Assembly: GCF_902499115.1 (NCBI RefSeq)
Contig: NZ_CABVPN010000030.1
Coordinates: forward strand, 1 to 64,000
Reading direction: 5' to 3'
DNA length: 64,000 nucleotides
From: Burkholderia diffusa
Lineage (GTDB): Bacteria; Pseudomonadota; Gammaproteobacteria; Burkholderiales; Burkholderiaceae
The notes below the pieces were generated by a model, which saw only the letters and a list, made by a program, of their open reading frames with translations, was not told where the DNA came from and did not search any database. The position numbers and the translations under genes were made by a program. Position 1 is the first letter of the stretch. Each line of letters starts with the position of its first letter. This document shows positions 44,412 to 53,487 of the stretch, piece by piece.

Positions 44412-45488
44412 TCAGAACTTCGCGCGGATACCCGCGCCGAACGTGTTGCCGGTCGACAGGCTGCTGATGTGGTCGTTCATGTACGCGGCGTAGATGTCCG
44501 TGCGCTTGGACAGCGGATAGTCGTAGCCGACGGCCCAGGTCTGGCGCGTCTGGTCGAGGCCGCCGGCATCGCGCGAATACGCGTACGACGCCATCGCGTT
44601 GCCCACGCCGAGCGGCACCGACACGCCGCCCTGCGCGGTGTTCACGTGCCAGCTGCCCGCGACCTGGTCATTCTTCGTATACATGTACTGGCCGAACAGC
44701 TTCACGTACTTCAGGTCGTAGGTCGCGCCGACCAGCGCGATGCCCTGGCTCTTCATGCCCGTCACGAGCGCGCTCAGGTCCTGCGGGCCGTTGTTGAAGT
44801 TCACGTACTGATAGACGGCGGTCGCCGCGAACGGGCCGTTCGCGTAATTGAACTGCGCGCTCCATTTCTTCGAGCGGTTGTCGCCGGCCGTGTTGCCGAG
44901 CGCGTACATCGCCGCGAAATTCAGGCCGCCGAACGAAGGCGACGTGTACGACAGCGCGTTGTTCCAGCCCGAATCGCCGACCGCGCCCTGGTCGCTCGGA
45001 TAGGTCGGGAACGTGCCGAGGCCGAGGAACACGTGGTACACCATCGGCGAGAAGGTGTACGAATCGTAGAACGGGTTGAACAGGATCGTCGACAGGAACA
45101 GGTGGGTCGTCAGGCGGCCGGCCGTCACCGTGCCGTACGGCGAGCTGACGCCGACGTATGCGTTGCGCGCGAAGAACGTGTCGCCCTGGAAGCGGCCGAA
45201 CTGGCCGTTCTGCGCACGGAAGAAGCTCTCCAGCGTGAAGATTGCCTTGTAGCCGCTGCCCAGATCCTCTGCGCCGTGCAGGCCCCAGTACGACGTCGAC
45301 ATCCCGCCGCCCGATACGTTCCATGCGCGATCGCCGCCCGGGAACTTGGTTGCGCCGACCCATTCGTCGACCTGACCGTAGAGCGAGACGCTCGACTGCG
45401 CGTGGACGGGTACGGTTGCGGCCACGCAGGCGGCCGCGGCGATCAGCTTGACGGACGTGCGCGACGCACGGCGAGCGAATGCTTTCAT
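44412..45488 (-). CDS. General porin (Gram-negative OmpC/Omp38-like)
   Basis: Outer-membrane porin of 358 aa. A signal peptide of about 30 residues ends in VHA before QSSVSLYGQVDEWVG, the opening beta strand of beta-proteobacterial porins. The barrel alternates short hydrophobic strands with loops; loop 3 with FRAQNGQFGRFQGDTFFARNAYVGVSS is the constriction region. The C terminus TFGAGIRAKF ends in phenylalanine as needed for BAM recognition. Similar to Omp38/OpcP-type porins of Burkholderia. Size and pattern are typical; solute preference unknown. Confidence 0.94.
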   Translation of the reverse strand: MKAFARRASRTSVKLIAAAACVAATVPVHAQSSVSLYGQVDEWVGATKFPGGDRAWNVSGGGMSTSYWGLHGAEDLGSGYKAIFTLESFFRAQNGQFGRFQGDTFFARNAYVGVSSPYGTVTAGRLTTHLFLSTILFNPFYDSYTFSPMVYHVFLGLGTFPTYPSDQGAVGDSGWNNALSYTSPSFGGLNFAAMYALGNTAGDNRSKKWSAQFNYANGPFAATAVYQYVNFNNGPQDLSALVTGMKSQGIALVGATYDLKYVKLFGQYMYTKNDQVAGSWHVNTAQGGVSVPLGVGNAMASYAYSRDAGGLDQTRQTWAVGYDYPLSKRTDIYAAYMNDHISSLSTGNTFGAGIRAKF

Positions 45489-45831
45489 GGGATCTCCAGG
45501 TGTTGTCGAATGTCGATAAGTGGCGCGAGCGTTGTTTTTTGGAGCCGACTGCTTGCGTCGTATGGGGCGCAGCCATCTTTACGGATCGTGCGTCCGGTCA
45601 AAATTGCGCACACTTATTGCGGGTATAGCGGCGGCATTAACTTCGCGGAATCGGCACATGGCCAGGCGCGCGGCAGCGGCTGCGCGCAGCGCGCGGCACG
45701 CGACGGGACGGCCGCGGGGCGCGCGCGCCGGGCGCGAAAGATAGCGCAATGCGGCGGGAAAATCAGCGGAAATATGCGCGCGACTGTGGCGAATTCGCAT
45801 CACAGCCGGCGGGGGACGAACGCGCGGGCGC
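45489..45831. other. Gap upstream of the porin gene
   Basis: 343 bp without a recognised gene. The 110 bp next to the porin start are relatively A+T-rich and should hold its promoter and 5' UTR; no specific operator was identified. Confidence 0.5.
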
Positions 45832-46332
45832 TCAGTTTCGGTAGAACGGGGAGAAAAACGGCGAGTGGGCAGGTTCTTCCTGCGCGCGGGGGGGCGGCAT
45901 CGGACGGCCGCCGCGCTCCTCGTTGTAGCGCGCGACGTCGGCGCGGATCGAGCCGGCACGCAGCGGAACATTGCCGCCGCCCGGCGGACGCGGCATCTGG
46001 CGGGAGTCGGCGCTGATCGGACGATACGGGCTTTGCGCGGCGTAATGGCCGTAGGACGGCGTCGGCCGCAGCCCCCAGCGGGAACCGTAGCCGCTCACGC
46101 CGCCGGCACGCGCGCCGCCCGGCGGCAGCGCCCGGCGCCACGCCGGCGCGTTGCCGGCCGGCCGGCCGTACGCGCGCATGTCGCCGCCACCGAAACCATG
46201 ACCGAAACCGTGGCCGCCGCCGAACGCCGGACCGCCGTGCGGCGGTTGCGCGAGCGCGAGCGGCATCAGCAGCGCGCCGAGCACGCCTGCCACCCATCGT
46301 CCGACCCTCAGTTTCACCCGTTCCGTCATCAT
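45832..46332 (-). CDS. Exported Gly/Pro-rich protein of unknown function
   Basis: Predicted periplasmic or surface protein of 166 aa. A signal peptide (VKLRVGRWVAGVLGALLMP then LALAQ) covers about residues 1-29. The mature part is Gly/His-rich at first (GGPAFGGGHGFGHGFGGGD), then Pro/Arg-rich with YGSRWGLRPTPSYGHY, and ends AHSPFFSPFYRN. Composition suggests a disordered or envelope-associated polypeptide. ATG 46329 directly follows as an alternative start. No family was recognised. It is divergent from the SBF-like transporter. Confidence 0.7.
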   Translation of the reverse strand: MMTERVKLRVGRWVAGVLGALLMPLALAQPPHGGPAFGGGHGFGHGFGGGDMRAYGRPAGNAPAWRRALPPGGARAGGVSGYGSRWGLRPTPSYGHYAAQSPYRPISADSRQMPRPPGGGNVPLRAGSIRADVARYNEERGGRPMPPPRAQEEPAHSPFFSPFYRN

Positions 46333-46671
46333 TCAGTGCCTGTTGCAGCTCGCCGCCGGTTGTTTCCGGCCGACGCAAGCCTTTCAGCAGTAATTTATGA
46401 GCGGCCCGAAACTGTGTCGAGCCAAAAAGTGTTAGGTCGCGGGCATGGGTGTAACACCATGTTACTGCTAGGTTTTTTCACTTGAGGGCGTACTCGCGGC
46501 AGAACATTCTTCTGCCGTTTTGCGCATCGGTCGCTGCCGCTGACGCTTACCGTCACATGCAACCGATTCATCAATCGATTCACACAATGAATTTGTGTAT
46601 TGAATGACCTACCGGGACAATATCGGTTTCGTGCGACCTGCGCGCCTGCCGTTTCCGAATCAATATCCCCG
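46333..46671. other. Divergent promoter region with a palindrome
   Basis: 339-bp gap between divergent genes. The palindrome GTAACACCATGTTAC (46451-46465, arms of six bases around CCA) overlaps a second one, GGTGTAACACC (46448-46458). A run of six T residues follows at 46473-46478. These may be regulatory; no gene seen. Confidence 0.5.
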
Positions 46672-47715
46672 ATGGTCCGTCCCCGTTTTCTTCCCGACAA
46701 CTTCACGCTCGCGCTCGTCGGCACCGTCGTGCTCGCGAGCCTGCTGCCGTGCCGCGGCCCGGCCGCCCATGCGTTCAACTGGGCAACCAACATCGCGGTT
46801 GGCCTGCTGTTCTTCCTGCACGGCGCGAAGCTGTCGCGCGAGGCTGTCGTCGCGGGCGCGACCCACTGGCGGCTGCATGCGGTCGTGCTGCTCAGCACGT
46901 TCGCGCTGTTCCCGCTGCTCGGCCTCGCGCTGAAGCCCGTGCTGCAGCCGCTCGTCACGCCTGCGCTCTACGCCGGCGTGCTGTTTCTGTGCACGCTGCC
47001 GTCGACCGTCCAGTCGTCGATCGCGTTCACGTCGATCGCGAAGGGCAACGTGCCGGCCGCCGTGTGCGCGGCGTCCGCGTCGAGCCTGCTCGGAATCTTC
47101 GTGACGCCGGCGCTCGTCGGGCTGATGATCACGTCTCAGTCGGCCGCGGCCGCGTCGCCGTGGAGCACCGTCGGGAGCATCGTGATGCAGTTGCTCGTGC
47201 CGTTCGTCGCCGGCCAGCTGCTGCGGCCCGTGATCGGCGGCTGGATCGAACGCAATCGCGGCGTGCTGCGCTTCGTCGACCAGGGCTCGATCCTGCTCGT
47301 CGTCTACGTCGCGTTCAGCGAGGCCGTGAACCAGGGGCTGTGGCACCAGATGCCGGCGCGCGCGCTCGGCGGCCTGCTGGTCGTCAACGTCGTGCTGCTC
47401 GTGATCGCGCTGGTGCTGACCACGTTTGTCAGCAAGCGGCTCGGCTTCAACCGCGCCGACCAGATCACGATCATCTTCTGCGGCTCGAAGAAGAGCCTCG
47501 CGGCCGGCGTGCCGATGGCGAAGGTGATCTTCTCCGCGCAGGCGGTCGGCGCGATCGTGCTGCCGCTGATGCTGTTCCACCAGATCCAGTTGATGGCGTG
47601 CGCGGCGCTCGCGCAGCGCTGGGGCGCGCGCGACATGCGCGGCGAGCGTGACGGCGACGAGGGGGCGGCCGGTGCCGCACGCGGACGCGGTGCGCTGAGC
47701 GCGGGCAAGCGCTGA
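46672..47715 (+). CDS. Bile acid:sodium symporter-like (SBF_like) transporter
   Basis: Inner-membrane transporter of 347 aa, SBF_like (YfeH-type) family, with about ten predicted spans. Landmarks are FNWATNIAVGLLFFLHGAKLS, LLFLCTLPSTVQSSIAFTSIAKGN cut here as FLCTLPSTVQSS and AFTSIAKGN (the crossover region with conserved Ser/Asn), and the second repeat's FCGSKKSLAAGVPMAKVIF. A hydrophilic Gly/Arg-rich tail of about 30 residues ends the protein. ATG 46672 (MVRPRFLPD) is used; the frame runs up to 46600. Substrate likely an organic anion; family members elsewhere have poorly known cargo. Confidence 0.88.
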   Translation: MVRPRFLPDNFTLALVGTVVLASLLPCRGPAAHAFNWATNIAVGLLFFLHGAKLSREAVVAGATHWRLHAVVLLSTFALFPLLGLALKPVLQPLVTPALYAGVLFLCTLPSTVQSSIAFTSIAKGNVPAAVCAASASSLLGIFVTPALVGLMITSQSAAAASPWSTVGSIVMQLLVPFVAGQLLRPVIGGWIERNRGVLRFVDQGSILLVVYVAFSEAVNQGLWHQMPARALGGLLVVNVVLLVIALVLTTFVSKRLGFNRADQITIIFCGSKKSLAAGVPMAKVIFSAQAVGAIVLPLMLFHQIQLMACAALAQRWGARDMRGERDGDEGAAGAARGRGALSAGKR

Positions 47716-47776
47716 CGCGGGAGGCCGCGCGGCCGGCACGGCTGGCCGCGCGGATGCATTCGCGTCTTTCTCGTTC

Positions 47777-47848
47777 CGCTTCTTCCGTTTCCTCCGCTTC
47801 CTCCGCTTCCTCCGCTTCCTCCGCTTCCTCCGCTTCCTCCGCTTCCTC
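47777..47848. repeat. Second 9-bp tandem repeat (CGCTTCCTC), eight units
   Basis: One CGCTTCTTC, one CGTTTCCTC and six perfect CGCTTCCTC units. It lies in the 278-bp gap before the EAL-CBS-GGDEF gene. The unit and the CCGTCGC that follows match the repeat at the left end of the window. Confidence 0.92.
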
Positions 47849-47993
47849 CGTCGCACCGCCCCCGTCCACCCAACGCGATGCATGCACCATCAACGCGCAT
47901 CGCGTCACGAAATCTTCATTCAATTCTTCGCACACGCTGCCGTTAAAGTCGGGCGTCCCGTCGCCTCGGCCGCCCTCACCCTCACCCTCGCCC

Positions 47994-49838
47994 ATGCCCG
48001 CGCCCCATCCCGACTCGTCCACCGCCCACACCACGCGCCTGATCGTGGAGCGTGCGCTCGCGGCCGTGTTCCAGCCGATCGTCGACCTCGGGTCGGGGAC
48101 GGTCGTCGGCTACGAAGGCCTGATCCGCGGCCCGCGCGGCACCGACCTCGAGGCGCCCGCCGCGCTGTTCGCGCAGGCCGCGCGCGAAGGCGCGACCATC
48201 GCGCTCGAACAGGCCGCCGCGCTCACCTGCCTCGACGCGTTCGCGGCGCTCGGCTGCGACGGCAAGCTGTTCCTCAATTTCAGCGCCGGCACGATCCTGC
48301 AGCTCGCCAGCGAACGCGAGCGCGCGCGCGCGCGCCAGTTTCTCGGCCGCGCGCGGATCGGCGCGGAGCGCATCGTGATCGAGCTGACCGAGCAGAACGC
48401 GATACTGGATGTCGCGCACATCGGGCCGGCGGTCGCGTCGCTGCGCGACGCCGGCATCCAGTTCGCGCTCGACGACTACGGCACCGCCAACGCGAGCATG
48501 AACCTGTGGCTGCGCCTGCAGCCGGACGTCGTGAAGGTTGACCGCTTCTTCATTCACGACATCTCGCGCGACCCGCTCAAGTTCGAGGCCGTGAAGGCCA
48601 TGCAGCACTTCGCGCAGGCGAGCGGCGCGCGACTGATCGCGGAAGGCATCGAGAACGAATGCGACCTGATCGTCGTGCGCGACATGGGCATCTGCTGCGT
48701 GCAGGGCTTCCTGCTCGGCCGGCCGGACGCGCAGCCGTCGCGGGTCGTCGCGCCGGCCGCGCGCGATGCGATCCGCGCGCCGCACATCGCGGTGTTTCCC
48801 GGCGCGACGCGCACCGTGCGGCCGGCCGGCACGATCGCCGCGAAAATGCTCGTCGCCGCGCCGCCGCTGCCGCGCGACGCGACCAGCAACGACGTGCTCG
48901 ACCTGTTCAACCGGATGCCCGACCTGCATGCGGTCGCGCTCGTCGAACACGGGCGGCCGGTCGCGCTCGTGAATCGCCGCGGCTTCATCGACCGCTTCGC
49001 GCTGCCGTATCACCGCGAGGTGTTCGGAAAGAAACCGTGCCTGCAGTTCGCGAACGATGCGCCGCTGATGATCGACAACGCGACGACGTTCGAGCAACTC
49101 GCGACGCTGCTCGCGAGCCACGACCAGCGCTATCTCGCGGACGGCTTCGTGATCACCGAACACGGCCGCTACGTCGGGCTCGGCACCGGCGAGAGCCTCG
49201 TGCGCGCGGTGACCGAGATGCGCATCGAAGCCGCGCGCTACGCGAACCCGCTGACCTTCCTGCCCGGCAACATTCCGATCAGCGCGCACATCGACCGCCT
49301 GCTCCAGCGCGACGCCGGCTTTCATGCGTGCTACGTCGACCTGAACCAGTTCAAGCCGTTCAACGACCAGTACGGCTACTGGCAGGGCGACGAGGTGCTG
49401 AAGTTTGCCGCGACGGTGCTGGCCGGCGTGTGCGACCCGCAGCGCGACTTTCTCGGGCACGTCGGCGGCGACGATTTCCTCGTGCTGTTCCAGCGCGACG
49501 ACTGGCACGCGCGCGCGACCGACGCGATCGCGCGCTTCAACGAAGGCGCGCAGCGCTTCTACACGCAGGCCGACCGGCAGGCAGGCGGGCTGCGCGGCGA
49601 GGACCGCCACGGCAACCCGGCGTTCTTCGGCTTCGTGACGATGGCGATCGGCGCGGTCGGCGTGCCGGCGGGTGCGCACGGCGCGATGCGCTATGGCAGC
49701 GACGAGATCGCGTCGGTCGCGGCGCTCGCGAAGCGGCGCGCGAAACAGCAGCCGGGCGGGCTCGCGGTCGTCGATCTCGATTCAGGCCGCGCGGCGCTGC
49801 GCGATCGCGGCGGGCCGCCGCACGCGGCGGCGGGCTGA
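47994..49838 (+). CDS. EAL-CBS-GGDEF cyclic-di-GMP signalling protein
   Basis: Cytosolic protein of 614 aa with unusual domain order. EAL domain about residues 15-245: EGL replaces EAL in GYEGLIRG, then FLNFSAGT, VIELTEQN, DDYGTANASM, VKVDRFF and AEGIEN. Two CBS-type segments follow at about 290-425 (NDVLDLFNRMPDLHAVALVEHGRPVALVNRRG in pieces; YLADGFVITEHGRYVGLGTGE). The GGDEF domain ends the protein with VDLNQFKPFNDQYGYWQGDEVL and HVGGDDFLVLF, GGDDF instead of GGDEF. No RxxD inhibitory site is visible. Starting at 47994 excludes the repeat-encoded Ala/Ser-rich stretch, which has no family support. The EAL part may be active; the cyclase half may be degenerate or regulatory. Confidence 0.88.
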   Translation: MPAPHPDSSTAHTTRLIVERALAAVFQPIVDLGSGTVVGYEGLIRGPRGTDLEAPAALFAQAAREGATIALEQAAALTCLDAFAALGCDGKLFLNFSAGTILQLASERERARARQFLGRARIGAERIVIELTEQNAILDVAHIGPAVASLRDAGIQFALDDYGTANASMNLWLRLQPDVVKVDRFFIHDISRDPLKFEAVKAMQHFAQASGARLIAEGIENECDLIVVRDMGICCVQGFLLGRPDAQPSRVVAPAARDAIRAPHIAVFPGATRTVRPAGTIAAKMLVAAPPLPRDATSNDVLDLFNRMPDLHAVALVEHGRPVALVNRRGFIDRFALPYHREVFGKKPCLQFANDAPLMIDNATTFEQLATLLASHDQRYLADGFVITEHGRYVGLGTGESLVRAVTEMRIEAARYANPLTFLPGNIPISAHIDRLLQRDAGFHACYVDLNQFKPFNDQYGYWQGDEVLKFAATVLAGVCDPQRDFLGHVGGDDFLVLFQRDDWHARATDAIARFNEGAQRFYTQADRQAGGLRGEDRHGNPAFFGFVTMAIGAVGVPAGAHGAMRYGSDEIASVAALAKRRAKQQPGGLAVVDLDSGRAALRDRGGPPHAAAG

Positions 49839-50187
49839 ACGGCGGGCGGTTGCCGCAGGCAAGCGCGCTGCCGGCCGGTGCGGACGGCGGTGCCGGCGCC
49901 GCGCACCTGCGCCGGCCCCCAATCGACTCCGGGCAACGGCCTGCCGTTCGTCCGTCGCGGACCGGGCATCCGAACGCGTGCGCCTCGTCCGCCCCGCCGG
50001 CATCGCCCCTTTCCATGCGATCACCTTGCCTTTTCCGCGTTTTGTTTAGTATTTTTAGTAACGTCGTTTTCGCAGATTAGCGCGTAAAAACCCGTTATTT
50101 CCGGGTATTCCCCGGTTATCCGGCCCGAATTTGGCGCCGTGTTTTACTATACAATCGCCATCATCCTAAACAAACCGGACCCGAACG
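49839..50187 (+). promoter_or_regulatory. Promoter/operator region of the sugar operon
   Basis: The right half is strikingly A+T-rich. It contains TTTAGTA twice (50045-50051 and 50054-50060), the inverted pair TTGTTTAG (50042-50049) and CTAAACAA (50166-50173), CCGGTTATCCGG (50112-50123), and a possible -10 TACAAT at 50150-50155. It probably contains binding sites for the LacI-type protein encoded immediately downstream. Confidence 0.5.
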
Positions 50188-51207
50188 ATGGGCACCACCA
50201 TTCGCGACGTAGCGCGGGCGGCAGAGGTCTCGATCGGCACCGTCTCCCGTGCGCTGAAAAACCAGCCGGGCCTGTCGGAAGCCACGCGGGCGCGCGTCGT
50301 CGAGATCGCGCAGCACCTCGGCTACGACCCGGCCCAGTTGCGCCCGCGCATCCGCCGGCTCACCTTCCTGCTGCACCGCCAGCACAACCGCTTTCCCGCC
50401 AGCCCGTTCTTCTCGCACGTGCTGCACGGCGTCGAGGACGCGTGCCGCGAGCGCGGCATCGTGCCGACGCTGCTCACGGTCGGCCCGAACGACGACGTGT
50501 TGCGCCAGATGCGCCCGCACGCGCCCGACGCGATCGCGGTGGCCGGCTTCATCGAGCCCGAGACGATCGAAGCGCTCGCCGCGACCGGCCGACCGCTCGT
50601 GCTGATCGACCTGTGGGCGCCCGGCCTGCGCTCGGTGAACATCGACAACGCGACGGGCGCGGCGCTCGCGATGCGCCACCTGCTCGCCATCGGCCGCTCG
50701 CGGATCGCGTTCATCGGCGGCTCGGCCGCGCACTTCAGCATCGCGCAGCGCGCGATCGGCTACCGCCGCGCGTTCTTCGAGGCCGGGAGGCTGTTCGATC
50801 CCGCGTACGAAGTGACGATCGACGCCGGGCTCGACCCCGACACCGGCGCCGCGCGCGCGATGCAGCAGCTGCTCGACGCGCCCGGCCCACGCCCGGACGC
50901 CGTGTTCGCGTACAACGACGCCGCCGCGCTGGCCGCGCAGCGCGTGTGCATCGCGCGCGGCGTGCGGATTCCGGAAGACATCGCGATCGTCGGCTTCGAC
51001 GACATCCCGGCCGCCGCGCACGCGAACCCGCCGCTCACGACGCTCGCCGTCGACAAGGAAGCGCTCGGCCGCCGCGGCGTCGAACTGCTGCTCGCCGAAT
51101 CGCCCGAGCGCACCGAGATCTCCCTGCCCGTCGAACTGATCGTACGGGCCAGCAGCCAGCCCGCCGGCTCACCGGCACTCGATACCGCCACGGTCACCGA
51201 ATCATGA
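50188..51207 (+). CDS. LacI-family transcriptional regulator
   Basis: Sugar-responsive repressor of 339 aa. The N-terminal HTH is TTIRDVARAAEVSIGTVSRALKN at residues 3-25, shortened here to IRDVARAAEVSIGTVSRAL, with a hinge around 45-60. The periplasmic-binding-like core (LTFLLHRQHNRFPASPFF onward, IDNATGAALAMRHLL, VFAYNDAAALAA, IVGFDDIPAA) would bind the inducer. First gene of a three-gene operon: its stop overlaps the ATG of the isomerase gene by four bases. It presumably represses the operon and its own gene. Confidence 0.93.
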   Translation: MGTTIRDVARAAEVSIGTVSRALKNQPGLSEATRARVVEIAQHLGYDPAQLRPRIRRLTFLLHRQHNRFPASPFFSHVLHGVEDACRERGIVPTLLTVGPNDDVLRQMRPHAPDAIAVAGFIEPETIEALAATGRPLVLIDLWAPGLRSVNIDNATGAALAMRHLLAIGRSRIAFIGGSAAHFSIAQRAIGYRRAFFEAGRLFDPAYEVTIDAGLDPDTGAARAMQQLLDAPGPRPDAVFAYNDAAALAAQRVCIARGVRIPEDIAIVGFDDIPAAAHANPPLTTLAVDKEALGRRGVELLLAESPERTEISLPVELIVRASSQPAGSPALDTATVTES

Positions 51208-52484
51208 ACATGCCCCCGGTCCAATCCCGCACGGCCGCGCCGGCCGCTCACGCGCAAGCGGCACCGTTCGTCGCGAGCTTCCGCGAGCCGTCGTTCCTGC
51301 TGTCGCACATCGAGGACACGCTGCGCTTCTACGCGCAGAACGCGTTCGACCCGACGGGCGGCTTCTACCATTACTTCCGCGACGACGGCAGCATCTACAA
51401 CCGCACGTCGCGGCACCTGGTCAGCAGCTGCCGGTTCGTCTTCAACTACGCGATGGCGTACCGGCATTTCGGCGATCCGCGCCACCTCGACTACGCACGC
51501 CACGGGCTGCGCTTCCTGCGCGACGCGCACTGGGATGAAGCGCTGCAGGGCTACGACTGGGAACTCGACTGGCGCGACGGCGCGAAACGCGCGACGCTCG
51601 ACGGCACGCGCCACTGCTACGGGCTCGCGTTCGTGCTGCTGGCGGCCGCGCACGCTGCGATGGCCGGCATCGATGAAGCGCGCGCGCTGATCGCGTCGAC
51701 CTACGAGCTCGCCGAGCACCGCTTCTGGGACGCGGCCGCCGGCCTCTATGCGGACGACGCGACGCCGAACTGGAACGTGTCGTCGTACCGCGGCCAGAAC
51801 GCGAACATGCACATGACGGAAGCGCTGCTCGCGGCGTACGAGGCGACCGGCCATCTCACCTATCTCGATCGCGCGGAAAAGCTCGCGACCCACATCACGC
51901 GGCGCCAGGCTTCGCTGTCGGGCGGCCTCGTGTGGGAGCACTACCATGCGGACTGGTCGGTCGACTGGGACTACAACAAGGAGGACAGCTCGAACATCTT
52001 CCGTCCGTGGGGCTTCCAGCCCGGGCACCAGACCGAATGGGCGAAGCTGCTGCTGATCCTGGAGCGGCACCGCCCGCTCGACTGGCTCGTGCCGCGCGCG
52101 GCCGAGCTGTTCGACGCGGCGCTCACGCATGCGTGGGACGCCGATCACGGCGGCCTCTGCTACGGCTTCGGCCCCGACTTCACGATCTGCGACCACAACA
52201 AGTATTTCTGGGTGCAGGCGGAAACCTTCGCGGCGGCCGCGATGCTCGGCGCGCGCACCGGCAGCGAGCGCTTCTGGGACTGGTACGACGAGATCTGGCG
52301 CTACAGCTGGACGCATTTCGTCGATCACCGCTACGGCGCGTGGTACCGGATCCTCACCTGCGACAACCGCAAGTACAGCGACGAGAAGAGCCCGGCCGGC
52401 AAGACCGACTATCACACGATGGGCGCATGCTACGACGTGCTCGCGACCCTCGCGCGCGCGGCGCGCAGCGAGCCGACGCAATGA
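51204..52484 (+). CDS. AGE-family sugar epimerase/isomerase (mannose isomerase-like)
   Basis: Cytosolic (alpha/alpha)6-barrel enzyme of 426 aa, N-acylglucosamine 2-epimerase/YihS superfamily. Conserved stretches: FYHYFRDDGSIYNRTSRHLVSSCRFV cut to GGFYHYFRDDGS and RHLVSSCRFVFNY, the barrel residues in DGTRHCYGLAFVLLA, NANMHMTEALLAAYEATG with the catalytic-region His, FQPGHQTEWAKLLL (second His) and KYFWVQAETFAAA. These fit D-mannose isomerase or YihS (mannose/glucose/fructose interconversion). ATG 51204 overlaps the LacI stop. Followed by a PfkB kinase with a four-base overlap, so the likely route is aldose to ketose, then phosphorylation. Confidence 0.9.
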   Translation: MNMPPVQSRTAAPAAHAQAAPFVASFREPSFLLSHIEDTLRFYAQNAFDPTGGFYHYFRDDGSIYNRTSRHLVSSCRFVFNYAMAYRHFGDPRHLDYARHGLRFLRDAHWDEALQGYDWELDWRDGAKRATLDGTRHCYGLAFVLLAAAHAAMAGIDEARALIASTYELAEHRFWDAAAGLYADDATPNWNVSSYRGQNANMHMTEALLAAYEATGHLTYLDRAEKLATHITRRQASLSGGLVWEHYHADWSVDWDYNKEDSSNIFRPWGFQPGHQTEWAKLLLILERHRPLDWLVPRAAELFDAALTHAWDADHGGLCYGFGPDFTICDHNKYFWVQAETFAAAAMLGARTGSERFWDWYDEIWRYSWTHFVDHRYGAWYRILTCDNRKYSDEKSPAGKTDYHTMGACYDVLATLARAARSEPTQ

Positions 52485-53389
52485 GCGGCGGCACCTTTCC
52501 GGCCTTCGTGTCGGCGGGCGACATCCTGACCGACATGGTGCGCGCGGGCGACGCGCAGTGGACCTCGGTGCCGGGCGGCGCCGGCTGGAACGTCGCGCGC
52601 GCGGTCGCGCGGCTCGGCGTGCCGAGCGCGCTCGCGGGCGCGATCGGCGAAGACTGCTTCTCCGACGTGCTGTGGCGTACCAGCGAGGCGGCCGGGCTCG
52701 ACCTGCGCTTCCTGCAGCGGGTGCCGCGTGCGCCGCTGCTCGCGATCGTCCACGAGACGCGGCCGCCTGCGTACTTCTTCATCGGCGAAGCGAGCGCGGA
52801 TCTCGCGTTCGACCCGGCGCGGCTGCCGGCCGGCTGGGCCGGACACGTGAAGTGGGCGCACTTCGGCTGCATCAGCCTCGTGCGCGAACCGCTCGCGAGC
52901 ACGCTCGTCGCGCTCGCGGCCGACCTGCACGCGCGTGGCGTGAAGATCAGCTTCGATCCGAACTACCGGAACCTGATGACGGCCGCGTACCGGCCGACGC
53001 TCGAGAAGATGGCCGCGCTCGCCGACCTGATCAAGGTGTCCGACGAGGACCTGCGCCACCTGTTCGGCGGCGACGGCCCCGATGCGGTCGCGGCGGTGCG
53101 CGCGCTGAATCCGCGCGCGGCCGTGCTCGTCACGCGCGGCGCGCAGGCGGCCACGCTTTACGCGGACGGCGACGTGCTCGAGGCCAGCCCGCCGCGCGTC
53201 GAGGTGGTCGACACCGTCGGCGCGGGCGACGCGTCGATCGGCGGCATGCTGTTCAGCCTGATGGCCGCGCCGCAGCGGTCGTGGCGCGAGCATCTCGCGT
53301 TCGCGCTCGCGGCGGGCGCCGCCGCGTGCCGGCATACGGGCGCGCATGCGCCGACGCTCGACGAGGTCGTCGCGCTGCTCGAACGGTGA
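52481..53389 (+). CDS. PfkB-family carbohydrate kinase (fructokinase-like)
   Basis: Ribokinase-fold kinase of 302 aa. N-terminal substrate region AGDILTDMV and the glycine pair in PGGAGWNVARAVARLG; middle FDPNYRNLM; C-terminal PfkB signature with catalytic Asp in VVDTVGAGDASIGG. It would phosphorylate fructose or a related ketose made by the upstream isomerase, but the operon shows no sugar transporter. Start 52481 overlaps the isomerase stop (ATGA). Last gene of the operon: a 98-bp gap and a new small gene follow. Confidence 0.92.
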   Translation: MSGGTFPAFVSAGDILTDMVRAGDAQWTSVPGGAGWNVARAVARLGVPSALAGAIGEDCFSDVLWRTSEAAGLDLRFLQRVPRAPLLAIVHETRPPAYFFIGEASADLAFDPARLPAGWAGHVKWAHFGCISLVREPLASTLVALAADLHARGVKISFDPNYRNLMTAAYRPTLEKMAALADLIKVSDEDLRHLFGGDGPDAVAAVRALNPRAAVLVTRGAQAATLYADGDVLEASPPRVEVVDTVGAGDASIGGMLFSLMAAPQRSWREHLAFALAAGAAACRHTGAHAPTLDEVVALLER

Positions 53390-53487
53390 CGGGACGATGA
53401 CGGCGCGCTGATCGGTCGCCGATTAGCGGCGCTGTACATGCTGCGCCGCAGTGCTACGATGAAGTGTCCTATTGCGGGAGAGGCACG

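Noticed and set aside
47754..47993. N-terminal Ala/Ser repeat extension of the EAL-CBS-GGDEF protein
   Set aside because: It merely translates the 9-bp DNA repeat and lacks a ribosome-binding site; family homology starts after 47994.
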